Of a stretch of DNA of 64,000 nt, positions 10,265-18,119 are shown piece by piece (position 1 is the stretch's first letter; each line of letters starts with the position of its first letter). The notes below the pieces were generated by a model that saw only the letters and a program-made list of their open reading frames with translations, did not search any database and was not told the DNA's origin. This DNA is from JABAAE01 sp905480545 (lineage in GTDB: Bacteria > Planctomycetota > Planctomycetia > Pirellulales > Pirellulaceae). Where the stretch lies: positions 781,219 through 845,218 of the forward strand of contig CALSOR010000004.1 in NCBI GenBank assembly GCA_943788025.1. The letters are read 5' to 3'. A program made the translations under genes and the position numbers.

Positions 10265-11482
10265 ATGCCCCATTTTGTAACGCATCTTGAGAGTGCCATC
10301 GATGGCACCCAACTTGAATTTGAAACGATCCAGACATTGCATGAGGGACGTCCGCTATGGGTCAAATATGATCTAAATGCGGTCAAGGCAAATATGGACA
10401 AAAATACGGTTGCCAAACGCGAACCAACCATGTGGCGGTACCGCGAACTTCTGCCGACAGGCACCGATCGAATCGAAATCACTTTGGGAGAAGGAATGAC
10501 GCCAGTCCTTCAATGCCCGACGCTCGGCAAACAACTGGGTCTTAAAAACCTTTCCGTAAAAGATGAATCGCAATTGCCGACCGGCAGTTTCAAGTCTCGC
10601 GGGCAAGCGATGGCGATCACCATGGCCAAAAAACTGGGGATCAAACGCGTCGCAATCCCAACGGCCGGAAACGCTGGTGGCGCCATGGCTGCCTATGCAA
10701 CTCGGGCGGGAATGGAGTCCTTCGTTTTCATGCCCGAGGATACGCCGATCGTAAACCAATACGAAGCCTATTTTTTCGGTGCGAGCACCTACCTGGTGAA
10801 TGGACTGATTAATGACTGCGGCAAATTGGTTCGCGACGGCAAAGAAAAAATGAATTGGTTCGACATTTCGACTTTAAAAGAACCGTATCGGATTGAAGGA
10901 AAGAAAACGATGGGCCTGGAATTGGCCGAGCAATTCGACTGGAAACTCCCCGATGTCATCCTTTATCCCACTGGTGGTGGAACAGGTCTGATCGGCATGT
11001 GGAAAGCGTTTAACGAACTGCGTGAAATGGGCTGGCTTGACTCAGAAAACATGCCGCGAATGATTTCCGTTCAAAGCGATGGCTGCTGCCCGATCTCCGA
11101 TGCATTTGAAAAGGGCGAACGGTTCGCCGATCCATTTCAAAACGCGAAAACCATCGCTAGCGGTCTTCGTGTGCCCGTTGCCGTTGGCGACTTTATGATT
11201 TTAGATGCAGTAAAAGAAAGTGGTGGTCGGGCAATGGCGGTCAGCGAAGACAAAATCACCGCATGGACCAAACAAGCTTGTTCCGCCGAGGGCATTTCGC
11301 TTTGCCCCGAATCAGCTGCATGCGTCGGGGCTCTTGAGCAACTACGGGACGAAAAATGGGTTGGTGAAGATGACAACATCGTTATTTTCAATACGGGCGG
11401 ACTGCAGAAATACGTTGAAGTCATGGAAACAGAACTCCCTCGAATTGATCTCTCGCAGCCGATCGATTGGACCTCGATCTGA
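10265..11482 (+). CDS. thrC: Threonine synthase
   Basis: PLP enzyme converting O-phosphohomoserine to threonine. The start ATG 10265 (MPHFVTHLESAIDG) is chosen because planctomycete homologues begin with a similar THLE...DG stretch; upstream in-frame ATGs at 10181 and 10238 add unsupported residues. The PLP lysine lies in LPTGSFKSRG. The phosphate-binding loop is TGGGTGLIG, and a second substrate-site element is PTAGNAGGAMAAYA. About 405 residues, the class II-like length. It converges on the DUF5658-like gene with a 20-bp gap. It stands alone rather than next to hom or thrB. Confidence 0.92.
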   Translation: MPHFVTHLESAIDGTQLEFETIQTLHEGRPLWVKYDLNAVKANMDKNTVAKREPTMWRYRELLPTGTDRIEITLGEGMTPVLQCPTLGKQLGLKNLSVKDESQLPTGSFKSRGQAMAITMAKKLGIKRVAIPTAGNAGGAMAAYATRAGMESFVFMPEDTPIVNQYEAYFFGASTYLVNGLINDCGKLVRDGKEKMNWFDISTLKEPYRIEGKKTMGLELAEQFDWKLPDVILYPTGGGTGLIGMWKAFNELREMGWLDSENMPRMISVQSDGCCPISDAFEKGERFADPFQNAKTIASGLRVPVAVGDFMILDAVKESGGRAMAVSEDKITAWTKQACSAEGISLCPESAACVGALEQLRDEKWVGEDDNIVIFNTGGLQKYVEVMETELPRIDLSQPIDWTSI

Positions 11483-11502
11483 TCGCACAACCGGTTGTTT
11501 GC

Positions 11503-11895
11503 TCAAACCGTCATTACAAACAATCGGGCGCTGTAAATCACGACCAACCCCGTGACGAACGAGCCCAGATAGAGAACATTTTTGCCCGTATGAACCTTCT
11601 TGATCGCAATGACCTGCGCAATCACGCAGATGAATGCAACAAGAACCAGCTTAAATGCGATCATGCCGTTGAATCCCCATTTTTGATAAAAATAATTGGC
11701 AAATGGGTTAGCCTCGATAGCGCCCATACGCAACAAAAGGTTGGTCATGAATATATCAAGACAACTGATCAAGATAAAAAACGTTGTCGCATTTTGCAGC
11801 GGCAAATCGCCAGTCAAAAGGTGCTTTAGCCGGTTCGCTTTTTTGGATTCAACTTGACCATGGTCCGTGCGACTGCCGTCATCATTTTTTTGCAT
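11503..11895 (-). CDS. Small membrane protein, DUF5658-like
   Basis: 130 residues: a charged cytoplasmic start, then three hydrophobic segments (FFILISCLDIFMTNLLL, FKLVLVAFICVIAQVIAI, LYLGSFVTGLVVIYSARLF). The EANPFANYF motif between helices 1 and 2 is typical of DUF5658-type proteins (LD...T.....GA.E.NP). Function is unknown. Convergent with thrC. Confidence 0.75.
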   Translation of the reverse strand: MQKNDDGSRTDHGQVESKKANRLKHLLTGDLPLQNATTFFILISCLDIFMTNLLLRMGAIEANPFANYFYQKWGFNGMIAFKLVLVAFICVIAQVIAIKKVHTGKNVLYLGSFVTGLVVIYSARLFVMTV

Positions 11896-12066
11896 GAGTG
11901 CCTTAAACCGAATTGGACGAATGAATGTTGACGACCGGATGCGTTCTAAAGAACAACAGCGTAGCAGTCGCCACCATCAATTGAAAGAATGCCAAGATGC
12001 AGGGCTCGCATATTTGACTGACTGGGGAGGCTGAAAAAAACGTCAAAACGACGTTTGAGTGCCTAA

Positions 12067-12114
12067 CTAATCAGAAATCGACTCAGCCAGCTAATCAGAA
12101 ATCGACTGAGCCGA
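12067..12114. repeat. 24-bp tandem duplication
   Basis: Two near-identical 24-bp units beginning ctaatcagaaatcgact lie in the intergenic region left of the 14-bp array. Confidence 0.85.
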
Positions 12115-12165
12115 GAAGGACGCCTTCGTCGATGCAGCTGCTTTCGCTTTCGCGACGATTTTTAA

Positions 12166-12242
12166 GTGCAGTTTTTTCAGTGCAGATTTTTCAGTGCAGA
12201 TTTTTCAGTGCAGATTTTTCAGTGCAGATTTTTCAGTGCAGA
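12166..12242. repeat. 14-bp tandem array, five and a half copies
   Basis: Unit gtgcagatttttca occurs five times in a row; the first copy has one mismatch and a sixth copy is partial. The array ends 17 bp from the msrB stop codon. There are no spacers, so this is not a CRISPR. Confidence 0.95.
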
Positions 12243-12259
12243 TACCTTATTTGTGAACC

Positions 12260-12820
12260 TTACTTATCGCGTTTTTCAAAATCCAAGGCAGCGGAATTCA
12301 GGCAATATCGCTTCCCGGTTGGCTCGGGACCGTCATTGAACACATGCCCCAAATGAGCACCACAGCTTCGGCAACTGACTTCGGTTCGGGTTTGCCAAAA
12401 CAATGCATTGTCCGTGGTTAGTTTCACATTCTCTGCAACCAAAACGTCGTAAAAACTTGGCCATCCCGTTCCAGATTCATATTTCGTTGATGAGTCGAAC
12501 AGCGGATCACCGCAGCAAACGCAACGATAAACTCCCTCTTCCTTGTTGTCCCAATACACACCCGTGAAAGCCCGCTCGGTTCCATGCTCCTGAGTAACAC
12601 TGTATTGGATCGGACTTAGCCGGTCCTCTAGTGGCAATTCGTAGTCACTTTCTTTACCGTCATTGGCTTTACCGTCATTGGCTTTACCGTCATTGGCTTT
12701 ACTGTCGTTTTGCATTCTTTCTTCCGTTGACTTTTCAACTGAATTCGAATTGAGCGAAACCGCGTAGATAGCCCCCGCGACCATGACAACTGCACACAAC
12801 AGCAAAATTAATTTCGTCAT
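12260..12820 (-). CDS. msrB: Peptide-methionine (R)-S-oxide reductase, exported form
   Basis: MsrB repairs methionine-R-sulfoxide in proteins. The N-terminal hydrophobic segment (LILLLCAVVMVAGAIYAVS) is a signal peptide or anchor, so it acts outside the cytoplasmic membrane. A short linker with three KANDG-type repeats (15-bp DNA units) follows. The MsrB domain has two zinc-binding Cys pairs, CVCC near residue 100 and CRSC near 150. The catalytic Cys is near 173 in RYCLNSAALDF, so this is the Cys and not the Sec form. The usual resolving Cys before GWPSF is Thr here, so recycling may use another route. It lies alone on the minus strand. Confidence 0.92.
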   Translation of the reverse strand: MTKLILLLCAVVMVAGAIYAVSLNSNSVEKSTEERMQNDSKANDGKANDGKANDGKESDYELPLEDRLSPIQYSVTQEHGTERAFTGVYWDNKEEGVYRCVCCGDPLFDSSTKYESGTGWPSFYDVLVAENVKLTTDNALFWQTRTEVSCRSCGAHLGHVFNDGPEPTGKRYCLNSAALDFEKRDK

Positions 12821-13033
12821 TTCAACTCAACTTTCTCACGCGAACAGGGATGGCTGCTTAAATCCGCGGCAAGCTCCCTCTATTAGAGGATTCGCCGCGA
12901 AGATACATCTAGATTCAGATGATCTCGACCTTCGGCAAACAAAGCTTGCGCAAAAAGCCCAACGGTTCAAATCGAGGGCTTTGTAAATTCCGCTGAAACA
13001 TTACGCCAGCCAAAATAGTAACATACGAATCGT

Positions 13034-14596
13034 TTACTTCGTCGGACTGTTTTTTTCATCCTCTTCAAGATGTCCTTTGTCCCAGAACGTTAGTGCAAAT
13101 ATCACCAAAATTCCAAATGCCATAATGGAGGGCAAAATCCAAAAACCCTTCCATTGAAGCATCGTTTCAGAAAGCAATGTGGGATCCAATTTTTCCGGCA
13201 AATCACGTGAGAACATGCGGCCAAATGATTCAAAGAAACCAATTGCTTCACCGTCACCACTGGCTTCTTTCAGCGCCTTTCCATACTGATCAATATTTCC
13301 TACCGGCTTGCCGTAGTCACCAATAGTCCAACCAAGAAGGCTACCTGTTCCCATGATGCGGTAACCAATAAACATTCCAACACCTTGCGTCAGAAAGACC
13401 AGAAGTGCCTGGGCTTGTCCACGAATCTCTACTGGAGCCTTTTGGTCGGTGTACATGAAACCTGTCACGAAGAAGAAGTCATAACAAATGCCATGAATCG
13501 CCACGCCGGACAATAACATCCAGCTGATCTGATCGGGTGCCCCAAAAGCGAATAGCGCGTATCGGATGACCCAACAAGCCATCCCTATCATGATCATGAC
13601 CTTGAATCCAAGTCGACGGAAGAAAAACGGGATCAATAGCATAAAGAATATTTCAGACATCTGACCTAACGTCATCGTTGCCGCAGGTTGGCTGAAGCCG
13701 GTTTGTGTTAAAAACTGCGACGTCGATCCGTAGTAATATGCCAGAGGAATGCATATCAGAGTGGAACAGATGGCAAAGACCAGGAAATTCCAATCCTTCA
13801 TCAGTTTCCAAGCATCCACCATCAGCAGAGACCGCACATCAAACGGCTTTCCCTTTAATGGCGGCGGAGTATTTGGCAACATAAAACAGAACAAACCCAA
13901 TACGGCTGAACAAACTCCTGCCAGCCAGAAAATATTCATGCTCGACGACCAGCCAAGCCCTCCGACAACCAAACCGGCAATAATCCAGCCGATGGTTCCC
14001 CAGACGCGAATCTTTGGAAAGTCGTTTTGCTGAAGGATATGCGTGAACGCAATCGTGTTTCCAAGCCCCAATGTTGGCATGTAACAACACATATGTGCCA
14101 AAATCAACCAAACAATAATCCCTCCGGTTCGTTGGGTTTTCTTTTCTGCTTCAGTCAATTCTTTTTCTTCACCACCGTCGGCATCTGCTTTTTCAGTACC
14201 ACTCTTGGCTGCTTCTTCTTTTCCCGATTGATCCGATGCGATTTGGTCCTTTGTGCCATCTTCTTTTGCAACAACCGTTTGTTCAGCAGTTTGCGTTTCC
14301 GGCTCAATACTGCCTGCCAAACCGGGTATCACCAACAAAAACGCTGCTCCCAAAATGAGAAGCGTACCCATGACCTTTTCAGACGCAAAAAACCGATCTG
14401 CAATAAGTCCCAAGAAGAGGGGAGCAAAAATGGCTGCGATTGGAGCGGTTGCATAAGCGTCAGCAATCACGCCAGATAATCCGTTACCATTCAAAGCAGC
14501 CCCGAGAGTTGCAAACCACGCTCCCCATGTAAAAAACTGGAGGAACATCATGATTGACATCAATGGAGTTGCGTTGGAAGCAGGTTGTTTTGTCAT
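13034..14596 (-). CDS. MFS transporter, nucleoside-permease-like
   Basis: Start at ATG 14596 (MTKQPASNATPLM); GTG/TTG starts upstream to 14626 are less likely. About 520 residues with 12 predicted TM helices. It opens with MSIMMFLQFFTWGAWF, typical of the nucleoside:H+ symporter (NupG/XapB-like) branch of the MFS. The central cytoplasmic region is unusually long and charged (about residues 125-165, rich in Lys/Glu). Planctomycetes have many such proteins, and the real substrate is often unknown. It lies downstream of the TerB-like gene on the same strand, but a terminator separates them. Confidence 0.8.
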   Translation of the reverse strand: MTKQPASNATPLMSIMMFLQFFTWGAWFATLGAALNGNGLSGVIADAYATAPIAAIFAPLFLGLIADRFFASEKVMGTLLILGAAFLLVIPGLAGSIEPETQTAEQTVVAKEDGTKDQIASDQSGKEEAAKSGTEKADADGGEEKELTEAEKKTQRTGGIIVWLILAHMCCYMPTLGLGNTIAFTHILQQNDFPKIRVWGTIGWIIAGLVVGGLGWSSSMNIFWLAGVCSAVLGLFCFMLPNTPPPLKGKPFDVRSLLMVDAWKLMKDWNFLVFAICSTLICIPLAYYYGSTSQFLTQTGFSQPAATMTLGQMSEIFFMLLIPFFFRRLGFKVMIMIGMACWVIRYALFAFGAPDQISWMLLSGVAIHGICYDFFFVTGFMYTDQKAPVEIRGQAQALLVFLTQGVGMFIGYRIMGTGSLLGWTIGDYGKPVGNIDQYGKALKEASGDGEAIGFFESFGRMFSRDLPEKLDPTLLSETMLQWKGFWILPSIMAFGILVIFALTFWDKGHLEEDEKNSPTK

Positions 14597-14667
14597 GAGC
14601 TTTGCCGAGATCCGTTTATGCTGCAAAAGGAGTGTTTAAACACAGCCTGAAGTAATTGGCTTATCAT

Positions 14668-14697
14668 AAAAAAAAACGGACGCCAATGCATCCGTTT
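14668..14697 (-). terminator. Rho-independent terminator of the TerB-like gene
   Basis: On the minus strand a stem AAACGGA/TCCGTTT with a 10-base loop is followed by a run of T (seen as aaaaaaaaa at 14668-14676 on the plus strand). It lies about 35 bp past the TerB-like stop codon. Confidence 0.75.
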
Positions 14698-14731
14698 CAG
14701 GTCAACATTTTCAATAATAAATCGTTTGCTG

Positions 14732-15292
14732 TCAAAACGCAGCGGCAAGCTCTTCCAAAACAGCTGCTTCTTCATCAGATACCTTGTTTCCAAACCCCAA
14801 AACCCCCCCTGCGGCTTCCGCGACTTCTCGAGCACGACCGAGAATCCGATTTTGAAGATTGGATGCCTGATTTTCCTCCAAAGAGTTCTTCAAGCTGCCA
14901 GCATACTGCTTCCAGGCGTCAAACAGTTCCGAACCAGGAGCTTCGTCAAGCCAGCTTTCCAGAACTTCTAATGCTGCCGAATCTTTGTTCAGTCCAGACT
15001 GCTCAGCTGCTGACATGATCGCTTCACGCTCTGCTTTTTGCATTTTCCCGTCTGCCCATGCGACTTGAACCAAAGGCAAAAGCGCGAACGACGCAAATGA
15101 TGCTGGGTCAATCTCCAAAGCGACCAATTCGTTCAACAAATCTTCATCGGTGATTCCGGACGACTTCGCAAGTGAAACTCGCTTTTCCTCCGTCGCCATT
15201 TCCGCGCGAAGCTTCTCCAATAATGCTCTGTCTTTTTGCAAAAAGAACGCACCTTCGAGTGCTCTTCCTCGTTCATCTAAACCATCATGCAT
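14732..15292 (-). CDS. TerB-like (tellurite-resistance fold) protein
   Basis: 186 residues, all helical and without a signal peptide. The core FALLPLVQVAWADGKMQKAEREAI matches the TerB helical fold with its ADG.....E metal-site pattern. TerB domains occur in stress-response and membrane-associated complexes, and a tellurite role should not be assumed from one gene. The C-terminus is Ala/Glu-rich (EAAVLEELAAAF). A terminator follows, so it is probably monocistronic. Confidence 0.75.
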   Translation of the reverse strand: MHDGLDERGRALEGAFFLQKDRALLEKLRAEMATEEKRVSLAKSSGITDEDLLNELVALEIDPASFASFALLPLVQVAWADGKMQKAEREAIMSAAEQSGLNKDSAALEVLESWLDEAPGSELFDAWKQYAGSLKNSLEENQASNLQNRILGRAREVAEAAGGVLGFGNKVSDEEAAVLEELAAAF

Positions 15293-15553
15293 CGTTCATT
15301 CCTCATCCAGCAAATGCAGTTTTTCTTTTCATTTTAGGCATTCGGCACTCATCGTCGATTCGACGATGACATCTTGTTCGTCGCCTCCGAACACGCAGTT
15401 AGGATAAATCAGTCCATCTATTCCGACCAGACCTTGTCGGAACAGATCCTCAAATTGAAGAGCCAAATCGATTGTTCAATTCTTTGGCAAATCGTTTTCG
15501 GAGGTTAAGATAAAACACGGCGAAATTCATCACTTTGTCTTTTCCAAGTCAAT

Positions 15554-15919
15554 TTGTTCCGATTCCAGTTCTTCCGAAGCTCTGCTAAGGCCAATATTTT
15601 GAATGAGCCCAACGAAAACGTCGCAAAAACTCCCAAACCGTTGACGCCAAATGAAGACGTTCAGGACCTTGACGCGAACCCCAAGGAGCATTCGGACCGC
15701 GCCAACACCGAAAAAACAATTGACGAAAACGAGAAAAAAACGTCATTCGAACAACTGGCGATTTCGGGCAACGTCGGAATCATCCGCGAATTCATCGATT
15801 TTTTGTTCAATAACAAGAAATGGTGGCTCACACCAATCATCTTGGTTTTGCTGCTTGTCGGTGTGATGATCGCTTTGACCACCAGTGGCGCCGCTCCGTT
15901 CTTGTACACGTTCTGGTAA
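15554..15919 (+). CDS. DUF5989 family protein with N-terminal extension
   Basis: The C-terminal 50 residues fit DUF5989: a short helix, KKWWLTPIILVLLLVGVM, and an ending APFLYTFW. The N-terminal 70 residues are charged and disordered. There is no ATG; TTG 15554 is the first start and TTG 15599 is another choice. DUF5989 proteins are often found beside SxtJ and carbamoyltransferase genes, but none is here. One TM, function unknown. Confidence 0.7.
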   Translation: MFRFQFFRSSAKANILNEPNENVAKTPKPLTPNEDVQDLDANPKEHSDRANTEKTIDENEKKTSFEQLAISGNVGIIREFIDFLFNNKKWWLTPIILVLLLVGVMIALTTSGAAPFLYTFW

Positions 15920-16018
15920 CCCATATTGGTCACCAAAACAAACACCGCTACCGACGACCCTTTTGCCAGTCGGGCAGCGAACAAACGCATCGGTTAAATC
16001 TCCAATCGCTATTTCGTC

Positions 16019-16564
16019 TTATCGACGAATCACCGCTGGCGCTGCAACGGGCTTGACCTGATCAGCGATCATAAAGATGACATCGTCCCTCAAGAGTGAT
16101 TTCATTTCGGCAGAAATTTTTTGGCCTGGAAAAATCTGTACAAGCATTTTCCCGGAACCCATCCCGAGCTTCCCAATCAGTTCTTTTCTCGTAATCTTGT
16201 TTCCCTTGATGTCCTTAAATCTGTAGCCGGCCGGCATAGGCCGTGATTTTCGCACCATCTTGTAACGTTCTCGCGTGCGTTCCTCGGTGATGTATTTAAC
16301 AACCTGGACTTCTTTTCCGTCGACCAATTTACTTTCCCGTACCGGAACCATCACCGTATACGTTTGGGTGACTTTCGGCACGGATCGATCTGCCAAATTT
16401 TGCTCAATGAATATTTCGCTTCCATTTGTTTTGACCAGTTGGTATTGAATTAGCCCTCGAACCGGCTTGTCCGTATCCGCCTCTTTTTTTTCCGATTGGG
16501 CGACGCACGCATCCGATAATGTCAGCAAAGAAATCCCGACCAACAAAACTGAAAAATGACGCAT
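16019..16564 (-). CDS. Hypothetical secreted protein, paralogue of the next gene
   Basis: 181 residues with a signal peptide (FSVLLVGISLLTLSDACVA). The mature part carries GLIQYQLVKTNGSEIF, a central VMVPVRESKLVDGKEV strand and LIGKLGMGSGKMLVQIFPGQ. It is clearly homologous to the 16636-17163 product, including the same block order and the C-terminal FPGQKI...DD segment. The gap between the two genes is about 70 bp on the same strand, so this is a tandem duplication. No known motif; an envelope function is likely. Confidence 0.75.
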   Translation of the reverse strand: MRHFSVLLVGISLLTLSDACVAQSEKKEADTDKPVRGLIQYQLVKTNGSEIFIEQNLADRSVPKVTQTYTVMVPVRESKLVDGKEVQVVKYITEERTRERYKMVRKSRPMPAGYRFKDIKGNKITRKELIGKLGMGSGKMLVQIFPGQKISAEMKSLLRDDVIFMIADQVKPVAAPAVIRR

Positions 16565-16635
16565 GATTTTTCTCGATTTTACAAATTAGAAAAAGTCGCA
16601 TTCGTGGGAATCAAACTTGAATCAGGGTCCTCGCA

Positions 16636-17163
16636 TCATCGATTGCGAGGTTCGTATTCCATGATGATTGTGTCTTTACTTAGTTGCAGCTTTATTGAAT
16701 CTGGAATCTTTTGCTTTGGAAAAACTTGAACCACCATTTTTCCGTTTCCCATCCCTAGCTTTCCAATTAAATCCGCTTTGGAAATGGGCTTTCGATCCAA
16801 TGTTTTGAACTTGTAGTTGTTCGCAGCAACCACCAATTTACGGATCGTCGGAGTCACCATTCGTTTTCTTACTTCCGTACGCGTTTTGACTACCGTCTCT
16901 GGTTTGCCATCCCTCTCAACGATGATCGTATACGGAACTTTAACCTCTTCGGTAACGACCTTTTGATTCGCATTGGGTTCCGGTACGTCTTTCACCAGAA
17001 AGATCTCGCCTCCGTTTGTTTTTACCAGCTGAAATTGAATGACCCCTTTCACCGGCGTTTCGCTGACAGCCGGCGTGGACCGCTTCTTTTGGGAGCTATT
17101 TTGCGCCAACACTGTCGCTTGAAAATGCATCACGAAAGCCAAAAAGAATGTGATTCTAGACAT
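16636..17163 (-). CDS. Hypothetical secreted protein, paralogue of the previous gene
   Basis: 175 residues with a signal peptide (ITFFLAFVMHFQATVLA). Shared blocks with its neighbour are GVIQFQLVKTNGGEIF, TIIVERDGKPETVV and LIGKLGMGNGKMVVQVFPKQ. The first gene in transcription order after the 17225-18064 gene; the three minus-strand genes may form one unit. Function unrecognised. Confidence 0.75.
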   Translation of the reverse strand: MSRITFFLAFVMHFQATVLAQNSSQKKRSTPAVSETPVKGVIQFQLVKTNGGEIFLVKDVPEPNANQKVVTEEVKVPYTIIVERDGKPETVVKTRTEVRKRMVTPTIRKLVVAANNYKFKTLDRKPISKADLIGKLGMGNGKMVVQVFPKQKIPDSIKLQLSKDTIIMEYEPRNR

Positions 17164-17224
17164 TGCTATTCCTTTGCATGAGAGATGGCACTCAATCCGC
17201 TAAAAGAGATATGGGCCAGAGGGA

Positions 17225-18064
17225 TCACTTGGGATACGCCGTAATCACCCGATCGCCTTCCAAAACCAAACTTAATTCTTTACAGATCGGGTTCTTTTTT
17301 TGTTTGCCCTTTTGGCCACCAACGTATCCAATTCTCTTGGAGAAATAGATCGTATAAACCGTTCTATCCCGCTGTTTGGAGGAGGTCACGTTGTTACTCC
17401 CTTTTTTCGCCATTAGATAGGCTTGATCGATTAAAGCCAGAATTTCATCCTGTTTACCGTCGAACACACCATGTATCGGCTTGCTTAAATCATCCTCAGC
17501 GTGCCGCATCACGTGCTTGAGCCGCGTTCCCTCTCGACTTCCACGTCCGTAAATCAAACCCGCCGTTGACTTGAAATCACCGGACGGAGCCGTCGTTAGT
17601 TGACCAAGTTTTGGCTCAGCGGTTGCGCTTCCATTGCTGGATCCTGAACCTCTGGTATTGAAACCACCCGGTATTGGTGGACCGCGTGGGGTATTCGATT
17701 TTGAGTTCGGCGAACGCGGTTGCGATTTCGAATTGTATGTCTTGCTTGAGGCGTTTTCTTCGGGCGACTGGCCCGCGGAATCTTCACTCGTACTTTTTTG
17801 CGATTTGGAGTTCGAACTGGCTTCATCTTGCCCGCCGGACGTTTTTCTATCGAACTGGTTGTCTAAATCCTCTTTATCATTTTCCGCAACCTGGTTACCC
17901 TCCTCAAACACATCGGGCAACTTCCAACCAAATTGTTGATTCAATATTGGGCGAAGAAAAAGATAACCCAATGCAGCGACCGTAATCGCCACCACGATTG
18001 TAGTCTTCCATTTGGACTCAATTAAACTTGCGTGCGGGTTGTCTGTAGCTGGAGTTTTGTTCAT
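17225..18064 (-). CDS. Hypothetical membrane-anchored protein with disordered linker
   Basis: 279 residues. One TM near the N-terminus (TTIVVAITVAALGYLFLRPIL), then about 110 residues rich in Ser/Asn/Gln/Lys and Gly. The folded C-terminal part begins near TAGLIYGRGSREG and ends VLEGDRVITAYPK. It stands first in the three-gene minus-strand run and is divergent from the sulfatase gene (55 bp between starts). No family recognised. Confidence 0.65.
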   Translation of the reverse strand: MNKTPATDNPHASLIESKWKTTIVVAITVAALGYLFLRPILNQQFGWKLPDVFEEGNQVAENDKEDLDNQFDRKTSGGQDEASSNSKSQKSTSEDSAGQSPEENASSKTYNSKSQPRSPNSKSNTPRGPPIPGGFNTRGSGSSNGSATAEPKLGQLTTAPSGDFKSTAGLIYGRGSREGTRLKHVMRHAEDDLSKPIHGVFDGKQDEILALIDQAYLMAKKGSNNVTSSKQRDRTVYTIYFSKRIGYVGGQKGKQKKNPICKELSLVLEGDRVITAYPK

Positions 18065-18119
18065 TCACCAAATTCAACAGTGGTCGATGTTTTGAGCGAA
18101 GCTTTCAATTAGAATAACA

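Noticed and set aside
12166..12242. CRISPR array
   Set aside because: The 14-bp units are contiguous with no spacers; the same holds for the other arrays.
12260..12820. MsrB as a selenoprotein
   Set aside because: The catalytic position is encoded as Cys (RYCLNS), not TGA.
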